Below are positions 42,437 through 50,810 of a DNA stretch of 64,000 nt, piece by piece. This DNA is from Levilactobacillus cerevisiae (lineage in GTDB: Bacteria; Bacillota; Bacilli; Lactobacillales; Lactobacillaceae), in contig NZ_RHNN01000009.1 of assembly GCF_003946245.1 (NCBI RefSeq), positions 1 through 64,000 of the forward strand, read 5' to 3'. A program made the translations under genes and the position numbers. Within the stretch, counting starts at the first letter, position 1. Each line of letters starts with the position of its first letter. Below the pieces are notes generated by a model. It did not search any database. It was not told where the DNA came from and saw only the letters and a program-made list of their open reading frames with translations.

Positions 42437-43135
42437 ATGGCACACACGCATCAGCATGAATCAATCGAGCAGGAACTGGAATGTGTCTCACAAGTACCAA
42501 TCTTCCAGCGGTTGGCCGCGGATCAACTGACGTCGGTGGCCCAAGTCACCCGACCCGTGCTGGCGAAAAAGGGTGGCGCTGTCTTCAGCACGGGCGAAGT
42601 TTCCCAGACGCTGTACATCGTCAACGTCGGCCAAGTTCGCCTGTACCATTTGACTGAAGATGGTCGGGAACAAGTCTTGCGGGTGCTGAATCCGGGGGAC
42701 TTTATTGGTGAGATTGCGCTGTTCACTGATGAAATTCACACGTCCTACGCTGAGGCGACGAAGGATAGTGAGCTCTGTACCATTTCGCGGGCGGCCTTAA
42801 CGGCTCTGATTAAAGAAATGCCACCGTTGTCGATGGCGCTGCTGGGTGCGCTGGCCGATCGCTTAAAGACGGCGGAGCGGCAGGCAACGTTACTGGCGAT
42901 CCCGGATGCACTGCCCCGGCTAGCGGGCTACTTACAAGAGGTGAGTGGGCATCGTGCTGGTACAATCGATTTACCGATGAGTAAGCAAGACTTGGCCGCC
43001 TATTTGGGAATGACACCAGAATCCCTCAGCAGGAAGCTACGGCAGCTGGTAAAGGATGGTATTGTTGAAACAATTGGGCGCCGTCAAATCAAGGTTTTAG
43101 ACGCGTCATCGCTAGCGGCGGTGGCTCCCGTCTGA
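42437..43135 (+). CDS. FLP-like (Fnr-type) redox-responsive transcriptional regulator
   Basis: A 232-residue Crp/Fnr protein: beta-roll sensor (about residues 25-140, with PGDFIGEIALFTDEIHTSYAEA) and C-terminal HTH SKQDLAAYLGMTPESLSRKLRQLV. It has exactly two cysteines that matter by position, C16 and C114, about 98 apart. L. casei FLP, as I recall, has C5 and C102 forming a disulfide that switches DNA binding, so a thiol-based redox sensor is likely. ATG 42437 is eight bases after AAAGGAG; the N-terminal extension runs into element A and is rejected. Confidence 0.87.
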   Translation: MAHTHQHESIEQELECVSQVPIFQRLAADQLTSVAQVTRPVLAKKGGAVFSTGEVSQTLYIVNVGQVRLYHLTEDGREQVLRVLNPGDFIGEIALFTDEIHTSYAEATKDSELCTISRAALTALIKEMPPLSMALLGALADRLKTAERQATLLAIPDALPRLAGYLQEVSGHRAGTIDLPMSKQDLAAYLGMTPESLSRKLRQLVKDGIVETIGRRQIKVLDASSLAAVAPV

Positions 43136-43270
43136 GTTTTGCGTTAGCTATCCATTAAGAATCCTTAATATTATGGTATTCCCCAATTAAATTTGCTAAA
43201 ATAATGGGTGTTGTGTTTCATTTAAATTTTTAATTAGGCTTAAGAAAAAACAGAAAAAGGGGATACGCAC

Positions 43271-45154
43271 ATGTGTGGATTCGTTGGCTATGTGAATCAA
43301 AAAGATGTTCCGACTAATACCATCAACAGTATGGCAGATCGGATTAAGCACCGGGGGCCAGATGACGAGGCCTACTTCCACGACGAACAAGCCGTGATGG
43401 GGTTCCGCCGGCTGTCAATCATTGACTTAGCCCATGGTAAGCAACCCATGTATAACCGGGATCAAACCAAGGTTCTGACCTTTAATGGTGAAATTTATAA
43501 CTATCAAGAAATTCGGGCTGACCTGCAAAAGATGGGCTATGAATTCCAAACGGACGTGGACTCAGAAGTCTTGATTCACGGGTACGATGCTTGGGGTCCT
43601 AAATTATTGGACCGGCTCCGCGGCATGTACGCCTTCGCCATTTACGACAAGATGAAGAACGAAGTCTTTGGTGCCCGGGACCACTTTGGTATCAAGCCAA
43701 TGTACTACTACGATGATGGCGAGACCTTCTTGTGGGCTTCTGAAATCAAGGCGTTCCTGGAACACCCGAATTTCAAGAAGGAATTCAACGAAGCCTTGTT
43801 GCCAATCCATCTGAGTTTTGAATTCATCCCATCACGGGAAACGATGTTCAAGAACGTCTACAAAGTGTTGCCTGGTCAATACTTCATTCACCATGCCAAC
43901 GGCGAGACGGAAACCCATCGTTACTACAAATTTAATTATGACCACATTGACAACAGTCAAACGGTTGAAGAGGATGCCAAGAAGATTCGGGGAATCGTCG
44001 ATGAATCCGTGAAGACGCATATGATCGCTGACGTTGAAGTCGGAAGTTTCCTGTCCAGTGGGATTGACTCTTCCTACGTCTTGAACGAAGCGTCAAAATT
44101 AAAGCCAATTCAGTCCTTCTCCTTAGGGTTCAAGAATTCTAAGTACAGTGAGTTGAGCTGGTCAACGGAATTTGCCAAGGAAATCAAGCAAAAGAACACG
44201 CCACTGTACATGACGGGTGACGATTACTTTGACATTTTACCAACCATCATGTACTACATGGACGAACCGTTGTCTAACCCATCTGCGATGCAGTTGTACT
44301 ACCTGTCCAAGGGGACGCGTGAATCCGTTAAGGTCGCGCTGTCCGGTGAAGGGGCCGATGAGTTCTTCGGTGGTTACAACACTTACTTGGAAGCTATTCC
44401 GTTCGAACGTTATCAGAAATGGGTGCCTCAAGGTATTCGAAAGATGCTGGGCGGCATCGCTGAAAAGTTCCCACGGTTCCACGGTCGCCGTTTCTTGGTT
44501 CGTGGTGCCCAGCCGCTGAGTGAACGCTACTACCGGGTCAACTACGTGTTCGATTACCATGATCGGAACAAGATTTTGAAGAATCCTAGCCTGAATCAAG
44601 ATGCTGGTGCTTACACCAAGCACTTCTTCGATGACGTCAAGGGCTTGGACGAAATGACCCAGATGCAGTACTTTGATATTAACACCTGGTTACCTTACGA
44701 CATTTTGCATAAGGCTGACCGGATGAGCATGGCTAATTCACTCGAAGTGCGGACGCCATTGGTTGATAAAGAAGTGGCCAAGTTTGCCGCAACGATGCCG
44801 GTTAAGACGCGGATTCACACGGATGAAACCAAGGTTTCTCTGCGGACCGCTGCGGAAGCAGAATTGCCAGAACGGGTTGCCAAGAAGGAAAAGATGGGCT
44901 TCCCATCCCCAATCGCCACTTGGATCAAGACGGAACCTTACAAGTCACGGATCATCGAAGCGTTTAACTCCGACGTGGCCAACAAATTCTTTAACACGGA
45001 TGCCTTGATGGAAATCTTACATGAACACATCAACGGGAAATCCAGCATGCAAAAGATCTTCACCATCTACACGTTTATCTTGTGGTACGAAGTTTACTTC
45101 CCAGAAGATACGACGGCTAAGACGGTCGATCTAGTTCATCGCACGCAAATTTAA
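43271..45154 (+). CDS. asnB: AsnB-type glutamine-dependent amidotransferase (asparagine synthase family)
   Basis: A 627-residue enzyme with an N-terminal class II glutaminase domain (C2 nucleophile in MCGFVGYV) and a C-terminal ATP-pyrophosphatase domain with SSGIDSS (262-268). Family members make free asparagine, but in lactic acid bacteria close homologues amidate peptidoglycan: L. lactis AsnH acts on D-Asp of the cross-bridge and L. plantarum AsnB1 on mDAP. The next two genes make and attach D-Asp, so a cell-wall role is likely here (inference). ATG 43271 follows AAAAAGGGGATACGCAC. Free asparagine synthesis remains possible. Confidence 0.9.
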   Translation: MCGFVGYVNQKDVPTNTINSMADRIKHRGPDDEAYFHDEQAVMGFRRLSIIDLAHGKQPMYNRDQTKVLTFNGEIYNYQEIRADLQKMGYEFQTDVDSEVLIHGYDAWGPKLLDRLRGMYAFAIYDKMKNEVFGARDHFGIKPMYYYDDGETFLWASEIKAFLEHPNFKKEFNEALLPIHLSFEFIPSRETMFKNVYKVLPGQYFIHHANGETETHRYYKFNYDHIDNSQTVEEDAKKIRGIVDESVKTHMIADVEVGSFLSSGIDSSYVLNEASKLKPIQSFSLGFKNSKYSELSWSTEFAKEIKQKNTPLYMTGDDYFDILPTIMYYMDEPLSNPSAMQLYYLSKGTRESVKVALSGEGADEFFGGYNTYLEAIPFERYQKWVPQGIRKMLGGIAEKFPRFHGRRFLVRGAQPLSERYYRVNYVFDYHDRNKILKNPSLNQDAGAYTKHFFDDVKGLDEMTQMQYFDINTWLPYDILHKADRMSMANSLEVRTPLVDKEVAKFAATMPVKTRIHTDETKVSLRTAAEAELPERVAKKEKMGFPSPIATWIKTEPYKSRIIEAFNSDVANKFFNTDALMEILHEHINGKSSMQKIFTIYTFILWYEVYFPEDTTAKTVDLVHRTQI

Positions 45155-45190
45155 TTGCATACGGCGCGCCTTTTTGGCTGGCCGATAACG

Positions 45191-45230
45191 ATCAAGGTTG
45201 CTATTGGACTCGTCCGCTAACAACCTTGAT
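45191..45230 (+). terminator. Weak terminator-like hairpin after asnB
   Basis: ATCAAGGTTG / CAACCTTGAT arms 20 bases apart, followed by TGTGTTTA rather than a clean T run. It may only attenuate read-through into the ATP-grasp gene. Confidence 0.4.
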
Positions 45231-45297
45231 TGTGTTTACTTAGAATTAGTTGAAACGAAGAGAAATTAAGAACGTTGTGAAGGGGCTTTAATTTGTT

Positions 45298-46554
45298 ATG
45301 GAAACCAATGAAGTAAAATTCACACCCGTTTTATTAGGGAGCGACTTTAACGTCTACGGGATGGCGCGGTCATTTTATCAGCTGTACCACCAACCCGTCC
45401 AGGCCTTTGCCAGCATTCAGTTGGCACCGACCCGTTACACCAAAGTGGTCAATCTGGAACTGATTCCGGGGTTCGATGAAGATCCTGTTTGGATTGAAAC
45501 CATGCGCAAGCTGAAGGCCCGGTATGCCGATCATCCAGAACCCGTGATCCTGATTGGTTGTGGGGATGGCTATGCCGAATTGATCAGTAAGCACAAGGCG
45601 GAGTTGGAAGACGTTTTCATCTGCCCGTACATTGACTACGATCAGTTGCGGCACTTGAACAACAAGGAAAACTTCTACAAGGTTTGTGACCAGTATGGGC
45701 TGCCATATCCGGCGACACGAATCATCACCAAGGCGGAAGCGACGGCGGCTGAACCCGTGGAACAGCCCTTCGATTACCCGGTTGCCCTGAAGCCTGCCAA
45801 CAGTGTGGAATGGTTAGACGTCCACTTTGAGGGCCGGAAAAAGGCGTTCCGGATTCAATCCGAGGCCGAGTTCCGTGAAATTGTGCAGAAGGCGTACGCC
45901 AATGGCTATACCTCTGACTTGATTCTCCAGGACTTTGTGCCGGGGGATGACAGTAACATGCGGGTGCTAAACGCCTACGTGGACCGCAACCATCACGTGA
46001 AAATGATGTGCTTAGGTCATCCGTTGTTAGAAGATCCGGCACCGTCCGCGATTGGTAATTACGTGGCCATCATTCCGGAATATAACGAAACCATTTACCA
46101 AAACATTCAAAAATTCCTCGAAGCCATCGACTTTACCGGCTATGCCAATTTCGATATGAAATATGACGTTCGGGATCAGTCCTTTAAGCTGTTTGAAATT
46201 AACTTGCGTCAAGGGCGGAGTAGTTTCTTCGTCACACTGAACGGCTACAACTTAGCCGATTGGGTGGTCAAGGACTACGTGAAGGACAGCTTGGCAGATG
46301 CACCAACCGTCTACGGTAATAAGGATGAGAGCCAACACGCTCTCTGGTTAGGGGTACCCGTGAAAGTCTTCAAGCAGTACACCCGTGAAAATGCCGATAA
46401 GGAACGGGCGCTGAAGCTGATTGCTGCGGGCAAGTACGGGACCACCTACCGTTATGATCAAGACATGAACTTGAAACGTTGGGCGCTGATTCAGTGGATG
46501 CAGCACAATTACACGGTCAATTTCAAGAAGTATTTCGCAGAAAATAAGGGGTAA
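45298..46554 (+). CDS. ATP-grasp ligase, probable D-aspartate ligase of peptidoglycan
   Basis: A 418-residue carboxylate-amine ligase. ATP-grasp features: N-terminal pre-grasp fold (TPVLLGSDFNVYGMARSF), ATP-binding FDYPVALKPANSVEWLDVHFEG, and metal-binding FKLFEINLRQGRSS near residues 301-314. It resembles the Asl D-Asp ligase of enterococci and lactococci, which adds D-Asp to the Lys side chain of UDP-MurNAc-pentapeptide. The aspartate racemase gene follows five bases later, the usual asl-racD arrangement. Start ATG 45298 follows GAAGGGGCTTTAATTTGTT. Function is inferred from family and context. Confidence 0.8.
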   Translation: METNEVKFTPVLLGSDFNVYGMARSFYQLYHQPVQAFASIQLAPTRYTKVVNLELIPGFDEDPVWIETMRKLKARYADHPEPVILIGCGDGYAELISKHKAELEDVFICPYIDYDQLRHLNNKENFYKVCDQYGLPYPATRIITKAEATAAEPVEQPFDYPVALKPANSVEWLDVHFEGRKKAFRIQSEAEFREIVQKAYANGYTSDLILQDFVPGDDSNMRVLNAYVDRNHHVKMMCLGHPLLEDPAPSAIGNYVAIIPEYNETIYQNIQKFLEAIDFTGYANFDMKYDVRDQSFKLFEINLRQGRSSFFVTLNGYNLADWVVKDYVKDSLADAPTVYGNKDESQHALWLGVPVKVFKQYTRENADKERALKLIAAGKYGTTYRYDQDMNLKRWALIQWMQHNYTVNFKKYFAENKG

Positions 46555-46559
46555 CTACC

Positions 46560-47270
46560 ATGAAAAAATTCTTTACGATCATTGGTGGTATGGGCACTAT
46601 GGCAACCGAAAGTTACGTGCATCAATTGAACTTGCGGACGCCTGCACATGCCGACCAGGATTACTTGAATTATATTTTGGTTAACCACGCGACGGTACCG
46701 GATCGGACGGCTTATATTTTAGACCACAGTCAACCCAATCCGTTGCCTAGCCTGCTCGATGATATTCGTCAGCAGAGTCAACTGGATCCAGCATTTTTCA
46801 CGTTGCCATGTAACACGGCACATTACTTTTATGATGACTTACAGGCCGCAACCGACGTGCCTTTGCTGCATATGCCCCGCGAAACCGTTAAGGAAATTCG
46901 ACAAAAATTCCCGAACGCTAAGCGCATTGGCATTACCGGTACTCAGGGAACCATCACCGATAAGGTCTATGAAAATGAGGTTGAAGCGGCTGGGTTAACG
47001 CCGGTGCTACCAACTGACGAGATTGAAGCGGAAACGATGACACTGATCTACGACCACATCAAGGAAAACAATGAAGTGGACGCGGCGCTTTATCACCGGA
47101 TTCTGCGCCAAATGGTCGATGAACAGCACGCTGATTTGGTCATTCTGGGTTGCACCGAGCTGTCATTGGCCCAGGAACGCGAACCAGAAATGGATATTCC
47201 AATCGTTGATGGGCAGTCTGTTTTGGTGGACCGCACGTTAGAAATGGCTTTGAAGCTGCGTGAAGAATAG
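46560..47270 (+). CDS. racD: Aspartate racemase
   Basis: A 236-residue cofactor-independent racemase with the two catalytic cysteines in their motifs: C84 in LPCNTAHYF and C198 in ILGCTELSL, and the N-terminal IGGMGTMAT loop. It interconverts L- and D-aspartate. It starts five bases after the ATP-grasp ligase, whose product would be the D-Asp cross-bridge, so the two form one operon. ATG 46560 has GGGGTAACTACC upstream. A glutamate racemase is less likely given the pairing. Confidence 0.9.
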   Translation: MKKFFTIIGGMGTMATESYVHQLNLRTPAHADQDYLNYILVNHATVPDRTAYILDHSQPNPLPSLLDDIRQQSQLDPAFFTLPCNTAHYFYDDLQAATDVPLLHMPRETVKEIRQKFPNAKRIGITGTQGTITDKVYENEVEAAGLTPVLPTDEIEAETMTLIYDHIKENNEVDAALYHRILRQMVDEQHADLVILGCTELSLAQEREPEMDIPIVDGQSVLVDRTLEMALKLREE

Positions 47271-47283
47271 AGTTGTGTAAATA

Positions 47284-47333
47284 AAAGGCATCACCGTGCG
47301 CCACCATTATTGGTGGCGCACGGTGATGCCTTT
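47284..47333. terminator. Strong bidirectional terminator
   Basis: A 22-bp perfect stem (AAAGGCATCACCGTGCGCC, then ACC, and its complement) with loop ATTATT between convergent genes racD and the YisL-like gene. T tracts are short (three to four), but the stem is exceptionally stable. Confidence 0.8.
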
Positions 47334-47350
47334 CTGAGTTATCTGATAAG

Positions 47351-47692
47351 TTAATGAAATGCCAACGTTAACCCTAAGCCAACGGTAATCAACGCCACAA
47401 TCCCCAAAATCCAGTAAATCAGGTGCGGCGTGTCGCGTTCCATCTTTCGACCGAAACTGATTTCAATTAGCGCAATGGTGCCGATTCCCAGCAGAAACTT
47501 GAGGCTGATCAATAGGGGAGCGTGACCAAACGTCCGAATACTAAGAACCACGCCGCTAATAATCATGACCAAGTAGGCAATCCGGGCTAGAATTAAAAAT
47601 TGGGTTGCCCGCTTTTCAGAGTGACGGGTTAGACCACCAATCACCAAAAATGTTAAAACTATCCAGGTCCAAAAATGTAGGCCTAACCACAT
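47351..47692 (-). CDS. YisL family (DUF1516) membrane protein
   Basis: A 113-residue protein with four hydrophobic spans (about residues 4-20, 32-52, 60-80, 90-110). The opening WLGLHFWTWIVL and the conserved HSEKRATQFLILARIAYL and ISLKFLLGIGTIALIE stretches match YisL/DUF1516. No function is known to me. The likely ATG 47692 has GGAGCGGTTGGTATG upstream. It follows the reductase gene at 47756 on the same strand by about 60 bases and may share its transcript. Confidence 0.8.
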   Translation of the reverse strand: MWLGLHFWTWIVLTFLVIGGLTRHSEKRATQFLILARIAYLVMIISGVVLSIRTFGHAPLLISLKFLLGIGTIALIEISFGRKMERDTPHLIYWILGIVALITVGLGLTLAFH

Positions 47693-47755
47693 ACCAACCG
47701 CTCCTTCACGTCCATATTAACTTACAGCCTAACATATTCGGTTAGGCGAGTGTTA

Positions 47756-48286
47756 CTAATTTCTGCGGCGATAGACCAATTCGGCCAAGGGACCTAGGGT
47801 GTGGCCATCCACTAGGGTGAACTGGTGAGGCGCCGTTAGTTCCCCGAAGAGCCGTTTGCCGTTACCCAAGATGGTTGGGGCTAATTGGAGGTAGAGTTCA
47901 TCCACGCAGTCGGCGGCAAGCAGTGGCGTGAGAATCTGTTGGCCACCGACAATCCAGACGTTGCCGGATTGTTGCCGGAGTTGCTTGACTACTGTCAGCG
48001 GGTCGTCCTGCGTGAAGGTCGTCAGTGGCAAATTTTCCCCTTGTTGGTGCGTGAAAATGTAGCTGTGCATCTGTGGGTTAGCCGGGTTAAAGGGCGCACC
48101 AGGGGCCATCTGAGTCACGTAGTCGTAGGTGGTTCGCCCCATGATGGCGCTAGTCATCCGTGAGAGCACGGCTGTGCCGGCGTCAGCGGGGATGCCAGAG
48201 AGTTGGGTCAACCAATCGATATTGTCGTCAGGGGTGGCTAAATAGCCATCTAGCGAGGTTGCACCGTAGAAAATAACTTTACCCAT
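47756..48286 (-). CDS. Dihydrofolate reductase family protein (RibD C-terminal-like)
   Basis: A 176-residue protein of the RibD_C/DHFR-like fold: KVIFYGATSLDGYLATPDDNIDWL at the N-terminus, IMGRTTYDYV, and VWIVGGQQILTPLLAADCVDELYLQLAPTILGNGKRLF near the end. Many such small proteins in lactobacilli reduce unknown NADPH-linked substrates; neither folate nor riboflavin biosynthesis is supported by context. ATG 48286 follows AAAGGAATGCGACTT; a TTG 18 bases upstream overlaps that site. Family-B repeat material lies directly upstream. Confidence 0.85.
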   Translation of the reverse strand: MGKVIFYGATSLDGYLATPDDNIDWLTQLSGIPADAGTAVLSRMTSAIMGRTTYDYVTQMAPGAPFNPANPQMHSYIFTHQQGENLPLTTFTQDDPLTVVKQLRQQSGNVWIVGGQQILTPLLAADCVDELYLQLAPTILGNGKRLFGELTAPHQFTLVDGHTLGPLAELVYRRRN

Positions 48287-48306
48287 AAGTCGCATTCCTT
48301 TCAAAA

Positions 48307-48441
48307 AAGAGAGTGGGAAAAAAGGCGGTTAGCTGGTGAGCATTAAGGCTGATAGCCGAATAATCCCGGGCTTGGATTGTTTGGCTATCAGTTTTAAGCG
48401 GAGCCAGCTGACTTTTGTCGCACGTTTCAGCAATAGGGAGT
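48307..48441 (+). repeat. Dispersed element B, copy 3 (most complete)
   Basis: Left part GAGAGTGGGAAAAAAGGCGG then TTAGCTGG; right part CCAGCTGACTTTTGTCGCAC then GTTTCAGCAAT, so left and right form nested arms. Between them CTGATAGCC / GGCTATCAG makes an internal hairpin (48349-48392). Shared blocks occur at 10773-10844 and 17900-17967. The element sits between the reductase start and the amidase terminator. Confidence 0.65.
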
Positions 48442-48450
48442 TGGAGAACC

Positions 48451-48480
48451 AAAAAGAGTCTGGGTTTTGTCCCAGACTCC
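48451..48480 (-). terminator. Terminator of the amidase gene
   Basis: Minus strand: GAGTCTGGG / CCCAGACTC stem, loop ACAAAA, then T5. It starts 15 bases after the amidase stop codon at 48495. Confidence 0.8.
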
Positions 48481-48494
48481 CATAATCAGTTAAA

Positions 48495-49760
48495 TTAAGC
48501 CTTGCCGTTCAAGCCAGCAGCCTGAATCCAGTAAGCTTGGTTGTTCAAGGTGACGCGGTACCAGGTCGAACCATCACTGCCCTTGTTACCAGCTTTATTG
48601 ACGGTGACTTTGGTGCCAGCAGGGAAGTCCTGCGTGTGCGCGGTGGTCTTGGACAGGTATTTTGAATTTAAAACGTGGTTGTACATCTTGTAGTTCTTGG
48701 TGGTGTTCAGGGTGTAAGAACCGCTAGCATCACTGAACGTCACCTTAGGGAAGGTCAGTGTCTTGCTGTAGACCCAATACTTGGTCGTGGCATTCTTACT
48801 AAAGCGAATCCGGTACCAGGTACCACTCCAACCGCCTTTTTTCACGCCACGGGAGTCAACGTAAACCTTGGCGCCACGGTAATCAGAACTTAAACGACTC
48901 CACCCAATCTTGTAGGCACCACTCGTTCCTTTGATGTGGTTGTAAACGCTCCACTTGGTGTAGTTGCTAGCTAACGTGGCCGTTTCGTTATTCCCACCGT
49001 GATTGTACGTCACGGTCTTCTTGGGCGTTGTGGTCGTGTGATTCGTGGATGAATCCGAATTGCTGTTGGAATCAGTCGTGGTATCCGTATTCGGCGTGGT
49101 GCCGCTTACCTTAGCAAATTGGGTGTTGACCAGACTCATGAAGTCAGTCATGGTGTACGTCGTGCCAAAGTAAGAGCTAGCGTTTGCCTTCCAGTAACCA
49201 TCTGGATCGGTATGGTTGGTACCACCAAGATTGGTGGAAACGTCGTGGTGAGACAGAACCGTGACGTTGCGTTTTGGTGTCAACCCGTACTGGTTAAGGA
49301 TGTAAGCCGTGTAATAGGCGGCGTTATTCAATTCAGAGGCGAAGGCCGCCTTAGAGTGAACCTCAACCTGTTCGAATTGGACGTAACGGGCGTTGGCAAT
49401 AGGACCGGCGCCCCAACACAAGTAGTTCGTGTTGGCAACGTTGATGATGCTGCTCGCGTCAACGAAAGTGTGCACGAAGGCATTTTTATAGTTCTTCTCC
49501 ATATAGGAAATTTCACCGTAGATGGTCGAGTTGGGGTTGGCCGTTTCATGAACCACGACCCCCTCTGGCTTCCCATTCCGGTAAGGATTCTGTGGAAATC
49601 CTGACCAGATACTGCTGGTGATTTTCGGTGTGGCGTATTGCTGATTAGCAATATAGGTATTAATTGAATTAGCGCTGGCCGTGGTTGATGACCAGAAGAG
49701 GCCGATACAGCCCGCCGTAAGAGCGATTCCCCGAACCGCCCAACGTTGCCATTTCTTCAT
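48495..49760 (-). CDS. Secreted N-acetylmuramoyl-L-alanine amidase with two SH3/GW-like repeats
   Basis: A 421-residue peptidoglycan hydrolase. Signal peptide about 1-30 (cleavage near ASA). Amidase_2 domain about 45-200 with likely zinc ligands H71 (GVVVHETANP), H183 and D187 (NHTDPDGYW). A Thr/Ser/Asn-rich linker (about 222-245) leads to two repeats (about 253-335 and 336-421) of GW/SH3b type, each with WYRI/VRF or WYRVTL and YWV/YWI stretches; these bind cell-wall polymers. It cuts the MurNAc-L-Ala bond in cell separation or autolysis. ATG 49760 follows AGGAGGAGAAGACATT. Monocistronic. Confidence 0.92.
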   Translation of the reverse strand: MKKWQRWAVRGIALTAGCIGLFWSSTTASANSINTYIANQQYATPKITSSIWSGFPQNPYRNGKPEGVVVHETANPNSTIYGEISYMEKNYKNAFVHTFVDASSIINVANTNYLCWGAGPIANARYVQFEQVEVHSKAAFASELNNAAYYTAYILNQYGLTPKRNVTVLSHHDVSTNLGGTNHTDPDGYWKANASSYFGTTYTMTDFMSLVNTQFAKVSGTTPNTDTTTDSNSNSDSSTNHTTTTPKKTVTYNHGGNNETATLASNYTKWSVYNHIKGTSGAYKIGWSRLSSDYRGAKVYVDSRGVKKGGWSGTWYRIRFSKNATTKYWVYSKTLTFPKVTFSDASGSYTLNTTKNYKMYNHVLNSKYLSKTTAHTQDFPAGTKVTVNKAGNKGSDGSTWYRVTLNNQAYWIQAAGLNGKA

Positions 49761-50121
49761 AATGTCTTCTCCTCCTAATGAAATTCATTAATTAAAAAAC
49801 GATCTATCACAACGACTAGATTATAACTTATTTGACGATGTTTGAGTATTGTTTAAGAATTCAACGGAATATCTCCTTGTTCGGTAATTTAGTGATGTCT
49901 TTTAATATTCCGGTAAGATTCATCATCCTTGTTTGCATTTTGACTGAAAATAAAGAAAATTCAGCAATAAAGTTCGGCTTTCCCATTTTATTTCAATCGC
50001 CTTACAATTCGATTGCAAACGGTTCGATCTGACTTGAAAGCAGATTAGGAAAGGACTTTACTTGCTTCAATCTGAAAATTTAGCTATAATATTACTTTGC
50101 ATACGAAAGGAGCGACGAACA
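49761..50121. other. AT-rich gap between divergent amidase and DUF2187 genes
   Basis: 361 bases holding the upstream regions of both genes. A plus-strand -10 candidate TATAAT occurs at 50087-50092, with CTTGCTTC about 17-20 bases upstream; the resulting leader would be about 25-30 bases before ATG 50122. The rest is AT-rich and shows no further recognisable feature. Confidence 0.45.
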
Positions 50122-50352
50122 ATGGCTGAGACTACTGAGATTAAGATTGGCGATTACGTTGCGGCGAAAAAATTTGGTCCCTTGGAGCATGACTTCACTG
50201 GGGAAGTTACCAAAGTGTATGATAATTCAGTTTTGGTTGAGATTCGGGAGTATGATCCCGCCGACAAAACTGCTGTAGGAGACATGAATAACCGCGCTGT
50301 TGTGCGAAAGTCTGCTGCGAAGGTTACCGGAAGTAGTACTGACGAAAACTAA
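50122..50352 (+). CDS. DUF2187 (YkvS-like) small protein
   Basis: A 76-residue beta-rich protein matching DUF2187: IKIGDYVAAKKFGPLEHDFTGEVTKVYDNSVLVEI then DMNNRAVVRKS. The fold resembles a KOW/SH3-like barrel that could bind RNA or protein, but no role is known to me. ATG 50122 follows GAAAGGAGCGACGAAC; the in-frame extension to 50062 crosses a -10-like TATAAT and is rejected. Monocistronic, with tRNA-Gly about 80 bases downstream. Confidence 0.8.
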   Translation: MAETTEIKIGDYVAAKKFGPLEHDFTGEVTKVYDNSVLVEIREYDPADKTAVGDMNNRAVVRKSAAKVTGSSTDEN

Positions 50353-50431
50353 TTTTTCAGTACTTTCTTGAATTTATTTGCAAAAAAATAATGACAACTC
50401 ACAAATGGTATGCTATACTCATTTGTGTTGT

Positions 50432-50502
50432 GCGGGTGTAGTTTAGTGGTAAAATTCAAGCTTCCCAAGCTTGCGTCGCGGGTCCGATTCCCGTCACCCG
50501 CT
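50432..50502 (+). tRNA. tRNA-Gly(CCC)
   Basis: Acceptor GCGGGTG/CACCCGC, anticodon CCC in loop TTCCCAA, T-arm GGTCCGATTCC, discriminator T. It reads GGG. A promoter-like TGCTATACT lies at 50411-50419. Confidence 0.93.
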
Positions 50503-50561
50503 TTCGAATGTCGGGCGGCCAACTGGTCGTCTTTCTTATTATTCGAAGGCTTTTACCGTCA

Positions 50562-50751
50562 TTGAATTAGTACGTCAGAGAAACCTTAGCAGCGAGTCCG
50601 GGATGTTGTGAGCCGGATAAGGAACTTGGACGGAACGGAGCAATTGGCGTCAATTAAATTGAATCTTAAAGTGGACTTTAAAGTCAATCAGAGTGGTACC
50701 GCGGGTCATCTCGTCTCTTACAAGTAATTTTGTAAGGGGCGTTTTTTTATT
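50562..50751 (+). promoter_or_regulatory. T-box leader of argS copy 2
   Basis: The T-box sequence AGAGTGGTACCGCGGG lies at 50690-50705, preceded by a stem I region with CAGAGAAACC and GTCCGGGATG-type elements. A terminator GTCTCTTACAA / TTGTAAGGGGC with T7 follows (about 50712-50750). T-boxes sense uncharged tRNA and relieve termination, so argS copy 2 should respond to low charged tRNA-Arg. I could not assign the specifier triplet safely by eye. Confidence 0.9.
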
Positions 50752-50810
50752 CCCAGAATCACCTGATGTGACTTGACCGATGATAACCGAATAATTAGGA
50801 GGAAACGCAT

